64,000 nucleotides of DNA from Azolla caroliniana (taxonomy: Eukaryota > Polypodiophyta). The translations under genes and the position numbers were made by a program. The notes beneath the pieces were generated by a model. That model was not told the DNA's origin and made no database searches. It saw only the letters and a list, made by a program, of their open reading frames with translations. Below, in pieces: positions 45,401-56,717 of this stretch (positions are counted from its first letter, which is position 1; every line of letters begins with the position of its first letter). Location: assembly GCA_043228905.1 (NCBI GenBank), contig JBHGNT010000012.1, forward strand, positions 3,968,001 to 4,032,000, written 5' to 3'.

Positions 45401-46177
45401 ATGGAAGAAGACTTCGACTTCGAGGAGATGATGGCAAAGATCGTAATAGATGCGCGACGGAAAAAGGCGAGGCGAGATGCAGCTCAACAAGCCGTCGAGA
45501 GGGTGGTCGATCGAGTCGGCCAATTCAACGGGGACGATGTCCCGAGGTTCTTGGAAGCGTACGATGCCGAGATGACGGAGTGGGGCGTGGACGAAGCGAT
45601 GCGGCTAGAGTATTTTCGTCGAGTGGCGGCCGTATCGGTGCATAAAGAGGTCAAGGAGCTTCAAGAAGCTCACAAGTCGTGGGAGTCCTTCGAGGGAGCT
45701 CTAATGGAGGCATACGGATATGCGAAACCAAAGTGGGTATGCCGGAAATATGATGGGGAGCGGTCGGCAACGACTTGGCCCGCGAGCGACGGAAAAGAGA
45801 GGGCGGTGGGCGGCTACACACCACCGCCGGAAAAGAGCTTGACGCGTGATCAACCGGAGGAGTACGACTTCGAGGCATTGGTATGGGAGGCGTGCGAGAG
45901 CGTGAAGGTGAAGTTCGAAGCCGAGGAAGGGCTTATTATGGAGTTGGGCCCAAGCGGATTGAAGGATGCGGAGGAAGAAGCCTCCCTACGTGTGGAGGAC
46001 AGGGCCTATGCGGAGGCCGAAAGAGCGTGCAACGGAGGCATGGGAGAGGCTGTGGAGCGAGCGACCCTCTCGTCTTGTGGCAAATGGACAACCATGGATG
46101 AGGCCAATGACTATGGAGTGGGAAGCGTCACTTCGAGAGTGGGCGGAGGATTCGGGGCACGGTGGCCCAAAACATAA
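45401..46177 (+). CDS. Element E gag-like protein
   Basis: 258 residues from ATG 45401 (MEEDFDFEEMMAKIV), 45 bases after the LTR. Residues 1-110 match gag of C and, more weakly, D/F/G (VGQFNGDDVPRFLEAYDAEM, KSWESFEGALMEAYGY). After residue 115 it departs from those gags, lacking the capsid C-terminal half and zinc knuckle. The remainder is Glu-rich. It may bind or co-assemble with full-length gag of a partner element; this is inference. Confidence 0.75.
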   Translation: MEEDFDFEEMMAKIVIDARRKKARRDAAQQAVERVVDRVGQFNGDDVPRFLEAYDAEMTEWGVDEAMRLEYFRRVAAVSVHKEVKELQEAHKSWESFEGALMEAYGYAKPKWVCRKYDGERSATTWPASDGKERAVGGYTPPPEKSLTRDQPEEYDFEALVWEACESVKVKFEAEEGLIMELGPSGLKDAEEEASLRVEDRAYAEAERACNGGMGEAVERATLSSCGKWTTMDEANDYGVGSVTSRVGGGFGARWPKT

Positions 46178-46289
46178 AGCGGGAAGGCGGGTGGCCGAAA
46201 TGACAACGAAGGGGAGGCGGCAAGTGTAATCGAGGCTTGCGCGATCGGAGGCAGGGTAGCCGCGGACAACGACGTCCGGACGAAGGCGG

Positions 46290-47250
46290 CTACGGACACA
46301 ATGAGCGGTGGTGCCGGGTCCTTACCCACACCGGTCCTAGAGTCTCCGGTGGCTGGCCCGAGTGCCGGCATGAGACCTAGAGCGATGGGCGGTGGCGGCG
46401 GCGGCGGCAAGGCGGGCGAGAACGACGGCGAGAACGACGAGGAAGAGGTGGCGGCAAGTGTAAACGGACACGGGGTAGCCACGGACGACAATGACCAAAT
46501 GGAGGTGGCTACGAACGAAACGAGTGGCGGTGACGAGTCCTTACCCACACCGGTCCTAGAGGCTCCGGCGGTCGGCCCGAGTGCCGGCGTGAGGCCTAGA
46601 ACGACGGGTAGTGGCGACAGCAAGGCAGGCAACCGAGACAACGACGAAGGGGGAGGCGGCAAGCGTAATCGAGGCTTGCGCGATCGGAGTCGGGGTAGCC
46701 GCGGACAACAACGTCCGGACGGAGGCGTCTACGGACACAACGAGCGGTGGTGCCGGGTCCTTACCCACATCAATCCTAGAGGCTCCGGCGGCCGGCATGA
46801 GACCTAGAGCAACGGGCGGTGGCGGCGGCAAGACGGGCAACCACGACGGCGAGAACGACAAGGAAGAGGTGGCGGCAAGTGTAAACGGACACGGGGTAGC
46901 CACGAACGATGATGACCGAATGGAGGTGGCTATGAACGAAACGAGTGGCGGTGCCGAGTCGTTACCCACACCGGTCCTAGAGGCTCCGCCAGTCGGCCCG
47001 AGTGCCGGCGTGAGGCCTAGAGCGACGGGCGGTGGCGACGGCAAGGCGGGCAACCGAGACGACGACGTGGAAGAGACTACGGCAAGCATAATCGAGGCTT
47101 GCGCGATCGGAGGCGGGGTAGCTGCGGACAACGACGTCCGGACGGAGGCGGCTACAGACATAATGAGCGGTGGTGCCGGGTCCTTACCCACACCAATCCT
47201 AGAGGCTCCGGCGGTCGGCCCGGCGGTGTGAGACCTAGAGCGACAGAAGG
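46290..47250 (+). repeat. Higher-order tandem repeat in element E (A-B-A-B-A)
   Basis: Five units start near 46309, 46529, 46749, 46950 and 47172 (spacing 220, 220, 201, 222). Units 1, 3 and 5 share one flank (AACGTCCGGACG), units 2 and 4 another (GACCRAATGGAGGTGGCTA), so the basic period is a dimer of about 420-440 bp. The plus-strand frame encodes repeats of LEAPAVGPSAGVRPRATGG type with Gly and Asp/Glu runs. Weaker copies follow at 47320 and 47820. Confidence 0.88.
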
Positions 47251-48948
47251 TGGCGGCGGTAATGTTGGTGACCGAAATGATGACGAGGAAGATGGGAGCG
47301 GACGGAGGCATGACCCCTCGACACCGGGGCCGGAGACTGTGGCGGTTGTGCTCGAATGCCAACATAAGACCGGAGAGAAGGACGGTGGCCGTGAGGAGGC
47401 ATGGCCCGGAGCGAACACGTGCGAAGATGAGGATGTGAGGCCCGGAACGGGCATACACAAGAGGACCGACGGAGAGGTCGGGAGCAGCAAGGAGGAGAGA
47501 GTCGGGAACCGACCTGACCGGAAGATGAACCGGTCGATAATCCGACACAACCGGAAGACGAGGCGGAAGAAGATTGGAGTGGGGTCCGGTCAACCGGGCC
47601 CGAACCGAAGAAGAGCCGGCAAGGCCGGATTTGTGCGGACAAACATGTACCGGCCGGTTACGATTAGGAAAGGGAGCCGAGACCGATCCGGGCAAAGGCT
47701 ATGTCGACATGATTGGAGGCCAAGGCGTACGAGCCACAACAGGCGGTGGGAGCCGGTGAGCGCGAGAAGGAGGCTAACCGGGCACGGTGATTACGGCTTG
47801 GCAGAAGACCGAGAGCAAGGGAAACCCTCCACACCTATTCTTGAGACTTTGGCGGTTGCGGATCAACATAAGACCGAAGAGACGGCGGGTGGCGGCAAGG
47901 AGTTAGAGGCCAATGCGGAGTTGGAGACCGGTGTAGATATCCGGTATGAAATATTGGACGAGCGGGGCCAAGACGGCAAGCCCGAGTCGGAATGGGCTAC
48001 GGCAACGAAGGACAAAGAGACCAACGCAGAGGTCGGGTCTACGGTGGATGAGGCGCGTAATACAAAGTATGCACTACGGCGTAAAATGGAGCATGCACTA
48101 CGGCCGGCGAAGGGCCAAGAAGCAAGCGTGCATTCGGAGAAGCCACAACGAGTGATCGACGATGACGGTCGGAGGAAGCCTTCGAGAGGCAAGCGCGGGA
48201 CGACGGACGGTGTGACGAGACGCCAAGATCGATGGAACGAGACGAGCGTGATCGGCATGAACGAAGGATTGTGTTTGGGAAAACGGAGGGAATGCGTGGA
48301 AAACGAAGGGTCACGTACCATGAAGAGCAAACGGGGCATCCCCAAGGATGTGTGTGGCCGAGCAGGCCAAGCGGGCCAAGAGAACGAGAGTTGGGATGAA
48401 GCGGTGACGGGAGTCGCGAAGGACACTAACATGGTGGTCGGGATGACGGTACGCTCTACGGCGAGAGGGCACGACGAGCGAGGGAGAAGCAAGGAGTGCG
48501 TAACGGGGTCATGTAAGGACCAAAGCACGAGCGCGCATTTGATGGACGACAACGACGCTCGGAAAGTGCCTACGGAAGCCGAGCGCAGAACGAAGGGAGT
48601 CGGTACGAGGTGTTCGGGGCAAGGAGAAGGTGGAACACACGTGATACGCGAGGAGCGGCACCCGGCGAGCAATCGAAGTAATCGGGGGTCTAACCGGAGG
48701 ACATGCGTGGTGAGCGAAGGAAGGGAGACCGGATCGGCAACGATGTTCGGGATGGCCGGTCAAAGAAGAAGGTGCGTGCGCCGGACATGGTGGATCGGAT
48801 GGAGCCGGCGGATCGGCGCCGGCAAGGGACTGGCAAGACGGTTGGGTGCAGGTAAGGCGAAAGACCCGGTTGATCACCGTCGCCGAAATCTCTCACCCTT
48901 TTCCTTTCTTGGCACATACCGGTGGATGTGCGGTTTGGTGGGGGTGGA
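47251..48948 (+). pseudogene. Element E distal region, unrecognised
   Basis: A long open plus-strand frame runs through here into the 3' LTR (to 49078), rich in Arg, Gly, Glu and Lys. The minus strand is also open for long stretches, which in GC-rich repeated DNA argues against either being a real protein. No family motif was recognised. It ends with the polypurine tract GGTTTGGTGGGGGTGGA (48932-48948). Confidence 0.5.
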
Positions 48949-49474
48949 TGTCGTGAAGATTTCCGGCTATAGTGTGAAACCGGGGTGGAATGGGCAAATC
49001 GGTGGAGTGCAACATGTGCACGTGTATACTAGGAAATGGTGTGTAGAAAGAAGAGGGGAATTTTATCCCACATTGTAAGGTCCCCCCTTCCTTGGGCTAT
49101 AAAAGGAAGGGAGGGGTCACTTATAAGGGGTTGCCTATTTTGAGGGAGAGAGGCATACCACTTAGGTCGAGGGTTTCCTATTCGGTTTTATGGTTTCGTT
49201 TAGGGTTTTCTTCTTGGGTTTTCCTTTAGGGTTTTCTTATAGTCGTTTGGTGCGGCCATGGCGGCCACCATTGTTGTAATCATTCACTTGTTTTTAATAT
49301 AGCTTGTTGTGGATCTTGCTTCCATCTATTTTGGTCTACGCTTATGTGCTACTTTTCATCTTCTCATCCGGTGTTAAGCTTCCATTTCTAATATCTTATT
49401 CTTTCTCCTCTATTCCCTAGTCCAAGACCCCCGTGGTCTCGCCCTTCTACACGCACGCGCGTAACAACGTGACA
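48949..49474 (+). repeat. Element E 3' LTR
   Basis: 526 bp, TGTCGTGAAGATTTCC to AACGTGACA, the partner of 44831-45356. Confidence 0.92.
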
Positions 49475-49503
49475 ACGCGTCCTGGAATACGACCGAAACG
49501 CGT

Positions 49504-49558
49504 TGTCGCGGAGAAAATCGGCCTTAGGTGGAATCATGGAATTTGGCACATGTAACAA
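49504..49558 (+). repeat. Element G 5' LTR, first piece
   Basis: TGTCGCGGAGAAAATCGGCC, AGGTGGAATC and so on match the starts of the LTRs at 62749 and (minus strand) 60575. It continues at 56718-57402 (CGGCATTTACGCATG, TATA cctataaaaaggg near 56900, end AACAACACGACA). Total about 740 bp. Confidence 0.85.
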
Positions 49559-50310
49559 TGTCATGAAGATTCCGAGCCATAAGCGGAAACAAGGTGAAAC
49601 GCGCAGGGACACCGGTGTACGTGAGTGCACGCCTCGAGGGAATTAAATAGGACAAGTACTAGGCATGAGTATAAGGAGGAGTACTAGGTAGTTAGAGCAT
49701 TAAAGAAGATATAGACATCGCATAAGTAGGGAGAGTTACGAGGAGAGTAAATCAGGGGAGAGAATCTAGGACGAAAAGTGACGGGTCATGAATACTTGTA
49801 ACGGTCGCTCCTTGTGATATAAAAGGGGCGACCTTTGACTGTCTTCGGCATGCCATTGAGAGGAAAGGATATACAGAGAAGGACCGATGACTGATCACGG
49901 AAGAAGGCGCTTCCCCTGCTTGCATCAAACGCCCGAGTGCTCCCAACCTAGGGATCGACCTTTTGCGCACCGACAACTCTTTGTATCTTGCTTTTACAAA
50001 GCTCTACGCTCCATCGCCGGCTCTGATCCGGTTGTATTCACTTGCTGCACCACGCACTTGCGTTGTTTAATAGAAACCCTTTTTCTCTTAACACACGTCG
50101 TGCCCAGTCTCTTTGCCCAGTGTCTTTGACCGTGTCTACGTCCACGCACAGTTCTATTACTCTCTCTCGAGCGCTATCCTTACCTGTTTTCCCGTGGTCC
50201 CAAGACCTACGTGGTCTCTAAACTCCCCCCTCCTCGTTTTCTTGATTCCTTGGTTCAAGAACCCCGTGATCCTGCCCGACTTCTACGCATCCGAGAGGAT
50301 AACCTCGACA
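49559..50310 (+). repeat. Element F 5' LTR
   Basis: 752 bp, TGTCATGAAGATTCC to AACCTCGACA. TATA-type box GTGATATAAAAGGGGCG near 49815. Box CAAGAACCCCGTGATCC near 50258. Primer site TTTGGTGAACCCGACGTGA follows at 50313-50331. Confidence 0.9.
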
Positions 50311-50356
50311 TCTTTGGTGAACCCGACGTGAAGAAGGGCGGCAGAGGAATCTGGAG

Positions 50357-51565
50357 ATGAGAGGAAGCGAACTTGCAGAAGCGATGGATGTGGCGGTAGA
50401 CCGCCTGGTTAGTGCTCGCGAGGGCGCGAGTGCCATCGACCGGGCCATAGAGGCAACAATCAACAAGATAGGCCGGTTCGGCGGAAGGGACGCCACGAGT
50501 TACTTAGAGGCCTACAAATCTGAAATGCAGATGAGGAACATATCCGAAGATAGGTTAGCGGGGTTTCCCCGGGTCGTAACACCACACATCCATGCAGAAA
50601 TGGGTGAGATACAAGCGAGCTATCATGACTGGGCGGAGTTCGCAGAGGAAGTTCTTGAGAGGTACAACTATGATGATTCGCTCCGACTATCGAGAAAGGA
50701 TTTTATGGGTTGGCTCAACAGCCCCGACAAGGGTCAGAACGCTTCTGCGCTCCTCCAGGAGTTGGAGTCACGGTTCTCACGACTCTCTAGGTTCGATCGA
50801 ACCGTGCTCGAAACGAGCAAGGTTCTAATTTTTGTCACTTCGCTCGACTCACGCGTCCAGGAAAGCGTGGGTCTTCTTCTGGAAACCAACCAAGGCCTCA
50901 CGACTGACTAGGCGATCGTCAAGGAAGTATACAGCAGGATTGACAAACGCTGGGACTGGAAAGAAAAGGGATCCTCGTTGGGACTCGAAATCAGGGCCAA
51001 ACCAACGCCGACCCGAATGGAAGAAACGAGGAGGTGGCTCGAGCTAGGCCCACCCCCGGTGAACATAGTTGCGGGACCCGCAGGTGGCGCCGGACTAGAA
51101 GAACTGACAAGGATGGTGTGCGACCTCCAGATCTCCCAGGCCCGACGAAGCGATGAAGGTCAGCCGCGCGACCGGCGACCACCGGCCAATCAAAGGTGCG
51201 TATGGTGCGACGCCACCAGACATGCTCAGAGAGAATGCGCTGACTTCGGAGAAGCGCTCAGGAGTAATGTAGTCTACCTTTCGAACGGCAGGGTACATGC
51301 GAGCGACACGCGCAGATTGCTCGACACGAATTTCGGACGACGTGGCATGAAGAGGCTAATGGAAGAAGCCGCGGCTCGGCACGTCAAAGCCGTCCACTAT
51401 TCGGCTTCGGTCGGCATACGCGTAGGGGAGAAGACGACCAAACCTGATTCCAAATCTGGGTTCAGAAGACGACCAAACCTTGTCCGGAGGAAGGCTGCAG
51501 AAGGAGGAAGCAGAGCAAGCAGAAGAACGTGTTCGAAAAGTTACCGGGTGGAGCGACCTCGTTGA
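50357..51565 (+). pseudogene. Element F gag
   Basis: From ATG 50357 (MRGSELAEAMDVAVDRLVSA). FGGRDATSYLEAYKSEM, SRLSRFDRTVLETSKVL, then in-frame TAG at 50909-50911. After the stop it continues to a complete zinc knuckle CVWCDATRHAQREC near 51199. A frameshift near 51470 moves the C-terminus (VEESTGFVEAACRNYEALI) to the frame of 51480. Confidence 0.88.
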
Positions 51566-52469
51566 AGAAAGCACCGGCTTTGTGGAGGCCGCATGCAGGA
51601 ACTACGAAGCCCTGATCGACGAAAGGCGGGCGGGAAAAACCTGGGGAGCGGGCCCATCGGGGAGGCATGACACACGAAGCGCAACCGAAAAGCACGATGC
51701 CGCTCCGACCGGATCCCAGGAGAAGGAGAAGGGCAGGATTCCGAACTTCCGCTTAAGCTCGGAGATAGATAAAACAACGAACCTACAAAAGGTTCTAGAG
51801 GAGCGAGTTCTCGACAACCGCATAGAACTCACACTTAGGGAAGTGCTCGGCATAGCAAGAAGGGAGTTCCACGACAGCATCGTGGACCTTGTGAAGAGAA
51901 AGCGTCTCGCAACGGAACCGAAGCCCGAGAAGCTGGTTGAGGTAAGGGCGACACTCCTCGATGAGATAGTCGTGGAAGACGAGCTCGCAGAGAGCCACTA
52001 CGCCAAACCGTAATAGGCAAGAGCTACTACAGAAACCCCGGTTCGTATTGGGAATGTCAAGGAACCGGTGGTGGCGTTAATCGACCACGGGTCGGAAATT
52101 AACCTGATGTCCATGGACTTCTACAAAAGGGGGAATTGGCCAATCAATACCAAACATGGGTGGAAGATACGCATGGTTACAAGATCCATGGAAGAGCTAC
52201 ACGGGGCTTGCCCGAACGTTAGGGTGAGCGTCGGGGACGTTGACATAAACCAACACTTTTTCGTGCAAGAGACGTCCTCTCAACCGGTCATCCTTGGGGA
52301 ACCATACATCACGGCGACTAGAATGGAAATGAAAGTGCTGGACAATGGCTCAACCTACGCGAGGGTAAAAAGTCAAGATGGCCGTCACTCCGTTCAATTT
52401 TTTACCGTTCCGAAGAACCACGAATGAAATCGGGACACCCTCGGAAATGATAACAAGCTGGATTTTTAA
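51480..52469 (+). pseudogene. Element F gag C-terminus and protease
   Basis: Frame with KTTNLQKVLEERVLDNRIEL, REVLGIARREFHDSIVDL, a TAA at 52011, then the protease VALIDHGSEINLMSMDFYKR (Asp codon 52083-52085) and GEPYITATRMEMKVLDNG. It passes TGA 52425 and ends GAT TTT TAA at 52461-52469. Gag and protease appear to be one ancestral frame. RT follows in the -1 frame. Confidence 0.85.
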
Positions 52470-52471
52470 AA
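52461..52471 (+). promoter_or_regulatory. Candidate -1 frameshift site between protease and RT (element F)
   Basis: GAT TTT TAA in the protease frame; slipping back one base on the T run gives TTA AAA AGG GCT ATC, the start of the RT frame (RAIKAWGRDSPD). Element G has GAT TTT TAG with the same -1 RT frame (59519-59527). In D one T is missing, which breaks the arrangement. Conserved T run plus stop suggests programmed shifting; inferred. Confidence 0.6.
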
Positions 52472-55400
52472 AGGGCTATCAAGGCGTGGGGCCGCGATAG
52501 TCCGGATAACTGGAAAGCTCCCCACACCTGTAAAATAGGTAGGAAAGTTTTGTTCTCCGAAAACGGAGGATGTACCATAGTCAGCATCAGTGGCCGAGAA
52601 AGAAAATGGGCCGAGATACGCTTAAAGGCGTGCGGAGCCTTGAGCCGCTGCGAAGGAATTGGGGAAGCCGTGGAGGCGGTCTCGTTCGATGACACCCTGG
52701 GGGAAATCGGGAAGGTAGTCGAAGGAGGTCTAAGCGAAGACCAAGTCATACCGCTCAACTCGATCCACATGTATGAAGTCATTGCAGACTTCGAAAGAGG
52801 AACCCGAGCGCATCGGATCGCCCGAGTAGACACGAAATACCAAACTGTGGACCAGAAGGTGAATCCCGTCGTGGCTCCCTTGCCGGAGGGCAACTGGGAA
52901 CGAATAAAGGGGGTCGCTACCAACCCCAGCTTGCGGGATCCAGCTGGCATAGGGCACCGTTTCACCGGCAAAATGCTACGAGAGCTGAAGATCGGTGGGG
53001 GTGGTTTCCTGCTGTCGGCGGAAGAGGATTGGTTCAGAAGGATGCTCGAAGGGCACGAAAAGGCCTTCGCATTCTCACCAAGAGAGATCGGGTGCGTTGA
53101 CCCGACCATCGTCGAGCCAATGGTAATCTTTATGGTACCGCACGTACCATGGAGCCTCAAGCCAATCCAAGTACCGAGGGCTCACATGCCGATGCTGATG
53201 GAGCTCCTTAAACAAAAAGTAGAGTTGGGCATCCTCGAACTGTCGAGTGCCCCCTATTCTAACCGGTGGTTTATGGTACCGAAGAAGAACGGTACGTTGC
53301 GGTTCATCCAGGACTTACAACCGGTCAACAAAGTGACCATCCGCAATACGGGAGTCGGACCGTCGATCGATGAGTTCACGGAAGCCTTCGCTGGAAGGTC
53401 CATATACTCGGTCGGAGACCTTTACTCAGGATACAACCAATTCCAGCTGGCCGTGGAAAGCAGGGACATCACGACGATGCGAACCCCTCTCGATCTAGTT
53501 CGGATGTGCACCTTACCACAAGGAGGAACCAACTCGGTTGCACACATGGTGAATGCTATGAACAGAGTTCTGAGGGACTGCATTCCGGACATCAACATGC
53601 CTTTCCTGGACGATATCCCTATCAAGGAGTATCCGAAGGACACCAAGGATGAGTTGATCGGCGCTGACGGGTGTCGAAGGTTTGTCACGGACCACATTGC
53701 CGATTGCAAAAAGATACTACAGAGGCTCGAAGGCGCGCGACACGGCTTACCTTCTCGGGAGAGAAGTCGGCCTTCGGGCAACAAGAGATATTAGTGGTTG
53801 GCCACCTATGTGGGTCATACGGCCGGAAGCCATCGCCGATTAAGGTAGAGGCCATCTCGGCAATGAGGGAGGAGTGCGGATCCGTCACAGAGGTCCGGTG
53901 ATTCTTAGGCGCATGCGCCTTCTACCACATATGGATCCCTCACTACGCACACGTCGCCGAACTGCTCTACGGCCTGCTAAAGAAGAATAGGAGATTCGAA
54001 TGGGCAAATGAACATACGAAGGCGGTCCGAAGGCTAAAACGAATGTTGGCCGTGGCACCGGCTTTGCGCAAAGCGGAATACGCACCAAGTACTCTGGTCT
54101 ACATCACAGTGGACACCAGCCCGACTGGGATCGGATGGGTCGTGAATCAAGAGGACGAAGACGGCATGCGCTTCCCTATCCGGTTCGGTGCACCTTCAAG
54201 TGAATGACAGTGAGGATACGCCTAAGTCAAGTGCGAACTGTGGGGTATCGTTTCGGCGGTTAAGGTCGACAAAGACTACTTAATCGGGGGGGAAGTAATT
54301 ATAGAAACGGACTGCCTGCCGATTCTCAGTTTGTTCTCTAGATGCACGACCCCCGACCTGGCCATGCTCAGGTGGATTGCGTACATCAAGTCCTTGAACC
54401 CAAAGATACGACAGATCTCGGGTAAAGACAACGCCATGGCCGACATGCTTTCTAGAACACGATTCGAGGACGAGGATGGCATGGTATCGGAGAACGAAGA
54501 AGTCGGCACAAACTTCTTCAAATCGGCAAGGATGAATTTAAAAAGACGAACCACTCTACCAGTGAATGAATTCGACGAAGATGGCTACGACAGAGAATGG
54601 CTTCTAATTAGGAAGTTTCTGAAGACAATGACGACGGACATCTCAATAACTAGGGAGGAGGTTGGACAGCTCCGGAAGAAGGCGTACAGATATTTCCTAC
54701 GAAACGGGAAAATCTGGAGGGTCCCAAAAAGGTGAAACGACGCGCCGCTCCGACTAATAGCGCGGGCGGATGATCAAGAGAAGCTAATATTGGAGTTCCA
54801 CGAGAGCCCTTGGTCTGGACACCGGGGTACATGGGCTACATTCGAGAAGTTAAAGGAAAAATACGGGTGGCCAAGCATGTACAAGAGCGTGCACAACTTC
54901 GTGTCTACTTGCGAAAGCGGCCAGATGCACTCGGTGGTTCGGCACCGCAACAAACTTCACCCGACTTATCGTCCGACTGTGCAGTTCAAGTGGATAGTTG
55001 ACTTAGTTACGATGCCGATGGGCGAAGGGCAGAAGCGATACCTAGTGCTGGCTAGAGATGACCTAACCAACCAGATAGAGGGACGAGCACTAACGAACAA
55101 GACCACCGTGGCAGTATGTAAATTTCTGATCGAGGATTTCATATGCCGATACGGTTGCGTGGGGAAAATCGTGGTTGACCGAGGTGAGCTAGATGCGAAA
55201 GAGGCCGAGAAACTGTTCGACCCTCACAACGTCGTACAACCCGGAGGCAAATGGAAATATTGAACAGGGCCACGGTCCGATCGTAAAGGCCATTGTACGC
55301 GCATGCGAAGGTCGAGTCGGCAACTAGCCGAGGTTGCTCCCACATGCGTTGTGCGCGGACAGGACCACCCACAGTTTGGTGACAGGGTACATGCCGGCGG

Positions 55401-55891
55401 AACTAATGTACGGACAGAAACCCATCATGCCAGTTGAGAGAACGATCACCTCATGGACGGCAATCGATTGGTCTAACGAAATGAGCAGAGAAGAGTTGCT
55501 AGCAGCACGAATCTGGCAACTCAAGCGAAGACCGGAAGACGTGGAACGAGCCACGGCAAAGGTGAAAGAAGCGCGGATCCGAAACAAAGCCCGGTTCGAC
55601 CGAACGCATTGACTTCGGCCAAGGAAGATCGAGGAAGGTGATTGGGTGTTAATCTATGACAGCAACCTCGACAACCAGCATAGGTCTACACGCAAGTTTG
55701 CGAAGCATTGGTTCGGACCATACATGGTAAATAGCGTCAACAACAACATGATGTATCATCTCACGGAGCTCGAGGGGACGCAGATAACAACTCCGGTGGC
55801 TGGGAAGCGGATAAAAGCCTTCAAGAGACGGAACAAAGCAGAACGAAACCCGGGAGCCAAAAGCGCTAGTTCAGGGGAGGATGACGAGTAA
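52472..55891 (+). pseudogene. Element F pol: RT, RNase H, integrase
   Basis: RT is uninterrupted to 53740: RAIKAWGRDSPD, VVAPLPEGNWERIKG, VPKKNGTLRFIQDLQPVNKV, YNQFQLAVESRDITTMRTPL, MPFLDDIPIKEYP with FLDD at 53602-53613. After a frameshift: VTEVR with TGA, then FYHIWIPHYAHVAELLYGLL. RNase H ITVDTSPTGIGWVVNQED (54108). Integrase HESPWSGHRGTWATFEKLKE, IVDLVTMPMGEGQKRYL, VDRGELDAKEAEKLFD, then a small deletion and NPEANGNIEQGHGPIVKA. C-terminus LDNQHRSTRKFAKHWFGPY, GKRIKAFKRR, stop 55889-55891. No chromodomain. Confidence 0.9.
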
Positions 55892-55965
55892 CTGATGGCC
55901 CGGAATCCCTCACTAAATTCGCAATCCGGCACATACCGGAGGATGTGCGGTTTAATGCGGGTGGA

Positions 55966-56717
55966 TGTCATGAAGATTTCGGGCCATATGCGGGAAACAA
56001 GGTGAAACGCGTAGGGACACCGGTGTACGTGAGTGCACGCCTCGAGGGAATTAAATAGGACAAGTACTAGGCATGAGTATAAGGAGGAGTACTAGGTAGT
56101 TAGAGCATTAAAGAAGATATAGACATCGCATAAGTAGGGAGACTTATGAGGAGAGTAAATTAGGGGAGAGAATCTAGGACGAAAAGTGACGGGTCATGAA
56201 TACTTGTAACGGTCGCTCCTTGTGCTATAAAAGGGGCGACCTTTGACTATCTTCGGCATGCCATCGAGAGAAAAGGATATACAGAGAAGGGTCGACGACT
56301 GATCCCGGAAGAAGGTGATTCCCCTGCTCGCGTCAGACGCCCGAGTGCTCCCGACCTGGGGATCAACCTTCTGCGCACCGACGACTCTTTGTATCTAGCT
56401 TTTACGAAGCTCTATGCTCCATCGCCAGCTTTGATCCGGTTGTATTCACCTGCAGCACCATGCACTTGCATTGTTTAATAGAAACCCTTTTCTTCTAACA
56501 CACATCCTGCCTAGTGTCTTTGCCTAGTGTCTTTGACCATGTCTGCATCCACGCATGACTCTCTTACTCTCTCCTGAGCGCTATCCTTACCTGTTTTCCC
56601 GTGGTCCCAAGACCTACGCAGTCTCTAAACTCCCCCCTCCTCGTTTTCTTGATTCCTTGGTTCAAGACCCCCGTGGTCCTGCCCGACTTCTACGCATCCG
56701 CGAGGATAACCTCGGCA
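55966..56717 (+). repeat. Element F 3' LTR
   Basis: 752 bp, TGTCATGAAGATTTC to AACCTCGGCA. TATA box GTGCTATAAAAGGGGCG near 56223. Preceded by the polypurine-like TTTAATGCGGGTGGA (55951-55965). Confidence 0.9.

Larger units (their letters stand above)
44831..49474 (+). mobile_element. Element E: non-autonomous LTR element in the LTR of element C
   Basis: 4644 bp with 526-bp LTRs that differ at about 14 positions by eye (about 97%). Flanks ACGC at 44827-44830 and 49475-49478, a 4-bp duplication. It carries primer site, polypurine tract, a shortened gag-like gene and a long repeat-rich region, but no protease, RT or integrase. It is of the same family as element C. Confidence 0.9.
31249..49503 (-). 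mobile_element. Element C: non-autonomous LTR element, minus strand, host of a nest
   Basis: 3' LTR at 31249-32241, polypurine tract beside it, gag-like N-terminus at 44146-44625 and 37055-37182, primer-site region 44642-44663, 5' LTR beginning at 44664. The 5' LTR is broken by E (44831-49474) and again by G at 49504; its remainder lies beyond the window. J and D lie in its interior. Without insertions, the internal part is about 3.5 kb and has no protease, RT or integrase. CCGT flanks its left end. Confidence 0.8.
49559..56717 (+). mobile_element. Element F: coding Ty3/gypsy element inside the LTR of element G
   Basis: 7159 bp with two 752-bp LTRs. The right flank is ACGG (56718-56721) and the left ACAA (49555-49558). 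These fit a 4-bp ACGG duplication with two G-to-A changes, by comparison with other G-type LTRs. Encodes gag, PR, RT, RNase H and integrase, like D. Fewer frameshifts than D, but several stops. Confidence 0.9.

Noticed and set aside
46556-47695. 379-codon minus-strand open frame
   Set aside because: It lies opposite the repeat units of element E; GC-rich tandem repeats keep both strands open. No motif and no start context.
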